Assembly: GCF_000155595.1 (NCBI RefSeq)
Contig: NZ_DS989904.1
Span: 3,567,612-3,631,611, forward strand
Length of the DNA: 64,000 bases
Source of the DNA: Synechococcus sp. PCC 7335
GTDB taxonomy: Bacteria > Cyanobacteriota > Cyanobacteriia > Phormidesmidales > Phormidesmidaceae
Reading direction: 5' to 3'
How positions within the stretch are numbered: the stretch's first letter is position 1; each line of letters opens with the position of its first letter. Both the position numbers and the translations under genes were made by a program. The notes under the pieces were generated by a model. The model was given only the letters and a program-made list of their open reading frames with translations, made no database searches and was not told the origin of the DNA. Shown piece by piece: positions 62,458-64,000 of this stretch.

Positions 62458-63225
62458 CTAGGTTAGTGAAGACAACCAGGACTCGTATATCTCCGCTCTA
62501 ACTTTATCTCTAAGACTTTTTTGGGAACAGCGATCGCCCCACACTTCTGTCATCTCAAACTCTACTAAATAAAGCGGAAGACGAACCACCGTTGATCTCA
62601 AATGAGCAACATCCTCTGGATTAGAAAACATGTCTTGAAAGCTGACTATTTTGCCACGTTTTCCGAGCAGATAGGCAGGTACTCTGATGTGACCTGGTTT
62701 TGGATAAGGCGCAACCTGGACTGAATCACCTGGGCTGTATCTGGGTTTTGGATATGCCTTTTTGTCGATATGGGGTGAGTAGCGGCCTATTGGAAAGTCA
62801 TTGTCTAGCAAGTTACTGCCTGACCATATTTTAGTGTGATCGCTTCTAGTCTCGTCCGGCGCAATCTCATCTGGCGTCTGTTGTAGCTCCTCACGGGTAA
62901 TAAAACCCATCTCACAAAACACTTTCTCAACAGCGAGTACTCGCCTTTCCCCGTACTCAGGCAAGCGACCCTTTAAAAAGTTAGGAAAGAAGACAGGGTT
63001 CTCTGCTGAGGACTGCTGAGCATCGGACAGTCCATCTACTTCTTCGGCAGCGCGACGGATAGCATCTAAGCTAGGTAAATATCCCTTCGAAATCAGTAGG
63101 TGATGTATGCAGACAATTTGCTTCTCAAAAAAGCTAACCTCCTTTTCAGAGTGTGGAATTTCTGAGCTGTCATTAACATGATGAGGGATATGACGATGGT
63201 AGGCTTTTGGCGGAACTTCTTGCAT
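62458..63225 (-). CDS. Nitrile hydratase beta subunit
   Basis: 255 residues. The C-terminal half matches the beta subunit: YSPGDSVQVAPYPKPGHIRV followed by PAYLLGKRGKIVSFQ and LYLVEFEMTEVWGDRC. The N-terminal half is helical (FFEKQIVCIHHLLISKGYLP, RRVLAVEKVFCEMGFITREE), as in beta-subunit helices, but it lacks the usual N-terminal GGM-x-GFG. Beta before alpha is the order of cobalt-type operons. It follows a substrate-binding-protein gene by 70 bases on the same strand. Confidence 0.78.
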   Translation of the reverse strand: MQEVPPKAYHRHIPHHVNDSSEIPHSEKEVSFFEKQIVCIHHLLISKGYLPSLDAIRRAAEEVDGLSDAQQSSAENPVFFPNFLKGRLPEYGERRVLAVEKVFCEMGFITREELQQTPDEIAPDETRSDHTKIWSGSNLLDNDFPIGRYSPHIDKKAYPKPRYSPGDSVQVAPYPKPGHIRVPAYLLGKRGKIVSFQDMFSNPEDVAHLRSTVVRLPLYLVEFEMTEVWGDRCSQKSLRDKVRAEIYESWLSSLT

Positions 63226-63295
63226 AGGCTTCTAAGATCAGCACATACGTTCAAAAAATTAGGTAACTTTCACAGGCTACTCTTTCAGCTGCATC

Positions 63296-64000
63296 CTAAA
63301 TGAGTTCTGACTTATCTAGTACTAGCTCTTTGGCAACCATCTCTTTATCTAGCACCTCTTCATCAACGAAGACATTAATAAATTTTTGATAGGAATCTAA
63401 ATCGGTCTCATCGAGATCGTCAAACCGCTTAAGAAGTGGCTGGGCGACATAAGCCGCTTGCTCAGACTCAAGGGCAGTAAATTCTGAAATAATAGGTCGA
63501 ACGCTGTCAAAATCTTCGTTAGCAATTCTAGTCGCCTCGTCGATCACCTGTACCACTTTTTTGGCTACTTCAGGGCGGTCGGTCAAAAACTTAGAGGTCA
63601 GTACAGCAGCCCCAGAATAGAACGGATCTGAGATAAACATTGAGACAGGATTGGTCATGGCTCGTTTACCTTGATCTGTGGCTTCTGCAATCGACCCAAT
63701 AGGCTCTAGTGAAAGGGTCGCGTCTACAGCGCCAGAAACCACGGAGGGTAGATGCAGTCCAACGGCCATTTGTTCAATCGTGACGTTATTACCGGGCTCT
63801 AGTCCGTTCTGCTTCAGAACATAGGAGAGAATGGTCTCCCACTGAATCCCGGGAATGGTACCTACTTTTTTACCCTCAAGGTCTTTAAACGAGGTAATGG
63901 TTGAATCTGGGATAACGATGAGTCCATCGTTGATTAAGCTACTTTTGATGCCGCCGCCCTGTAAGCCAAATACCTTAAACGTGCCAGGTGTTCTCGCCTC
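63296..64000 (-). CDS. ABC transporter substrate-binding protein (partial, runs off the window)
   Basis: The minus frame is open from 63296 to the window edge, past the ATG at 63769, so the N-terminus lies outside. It reads GTFKVFGLQGGGIKSSLIND, then STITSFKDLEGKKVGTIPG, GNNVTIEQMAVGLHLPSVV and VDATLSLEPIGSIAEATDQG, typical of NitT/TauT-type binding proteins. It heads the nitrile hydratase genes, so it probably supplies their substrate (a nitrile or thiocyanate-like compound). It differs clearly from the binding protein at 58266. Confidence 0.75.
   Translation of the reverse strand, partial: EARTPGTFKVFGLQGGGIKSSLINDGLIVIPDSTITSFKDLEGKKVGTIPGIQWETILSYVLKQNGLEPGNNVTIEQMAVGLHLPSVVSGAVDATLSLEPIGSIAEATDQGKRAMTNPVSMFISDPFYSGAAVLTSKFLTDRPEVAKKVVQVIDEATRIANEDFDSVRPIISEFTALESEQAAYVAQPLLKRFDDLDETDLDSYQKFINVFVDEEVLDKEMVAKELVLDKSELI

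Overview
This is a cyanobacterial chromosome segment. The octamer GCGATCGC (HIP1) and its core recur throughout, as is typical of many filamentous or Leptolyngbya/Synechococcus-like cyanobacteria. Several genes belong to families found mainly in cyanobacteria: NarM, a DUF3038 protein, a CYP110-like P450, Uma2 proteins, and a glucokinase and arginine decarboxylase of cyanobacterial type. No rRNA, tRNA, CRISPR array, prophage or replication origin was recognised.

Layout. 0-8 kb: a Uma2 nuclease-like protein, an L,D-transpeptidase broken by an in-frame stop, a small acidic repeat protein, an App1-type phosphatase, a phospholipase D/cardiolipin-synthase-like protein, a membrane-anchored lambda-endolysin-like enzyme and NarM. 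8-15 kb: two very similar giant genes (PQQ-type sugar dehydrogenase + two PKD + LamG-like domain), each with its own terminator. 15-23 kb: Hsp70-like protein, arginine decarboxylase, EamA exporter, glucokinase, Na+/H+ antiporter. 23.3-30 kb: an unusual metabolic or peptide locus with two cysteine-dioxygenase-type cupins, a GshB-like ATP-grasp enzyme, an FMN-reductase/ATP-grasp fusion, a PLP decarboxylase translationally coupled to one of the dioxygenases, and a short precursor-like peptide with a double-glycine leader and a Gly/His tail. 30-51 kb: mostly housekeeping and signalling genes (MscS-DEP channel, YgfZ, P450, rhomboid, SpoIIE/RsbW pair, Nif3, AroK, ArgB, SpoIID). 51-64 kb: nitrogen and sulfonate metabolism (heme-dependent N-demethylase-like protein, SDR, taurine-pyruvate-aminotransferase-like enzyme, allophanate-hydrolase-like amidase, a complete NitT/TauT-type ABC transporter, a Co-type nitrile hydratase with a second binding protein). 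A decayed GST/EamA divergent pair and a frameshifted small gene sit among these.

How the genes may work together. The best candidate for an undescribed system is 23.3-30 kb. The CDO + PLP decarboxylase pair could convert cysteine to cysteine sulfinate and then hypotaurine, the ATP-grasp enzymes could make peptide bonds or macrocycles, and the small peptide looks like a ribosomal (RiPP) precursor. Whether these are one pathway or two is unresolved. The far right looks like a scavenging region for small organic nitrogen or sulfonate compounds, in which nitrile hydratase would form amides. The window ends inside the second ABC binding protein.

All function calls rest on motif reading and remembered family resemblance; no database search was run.
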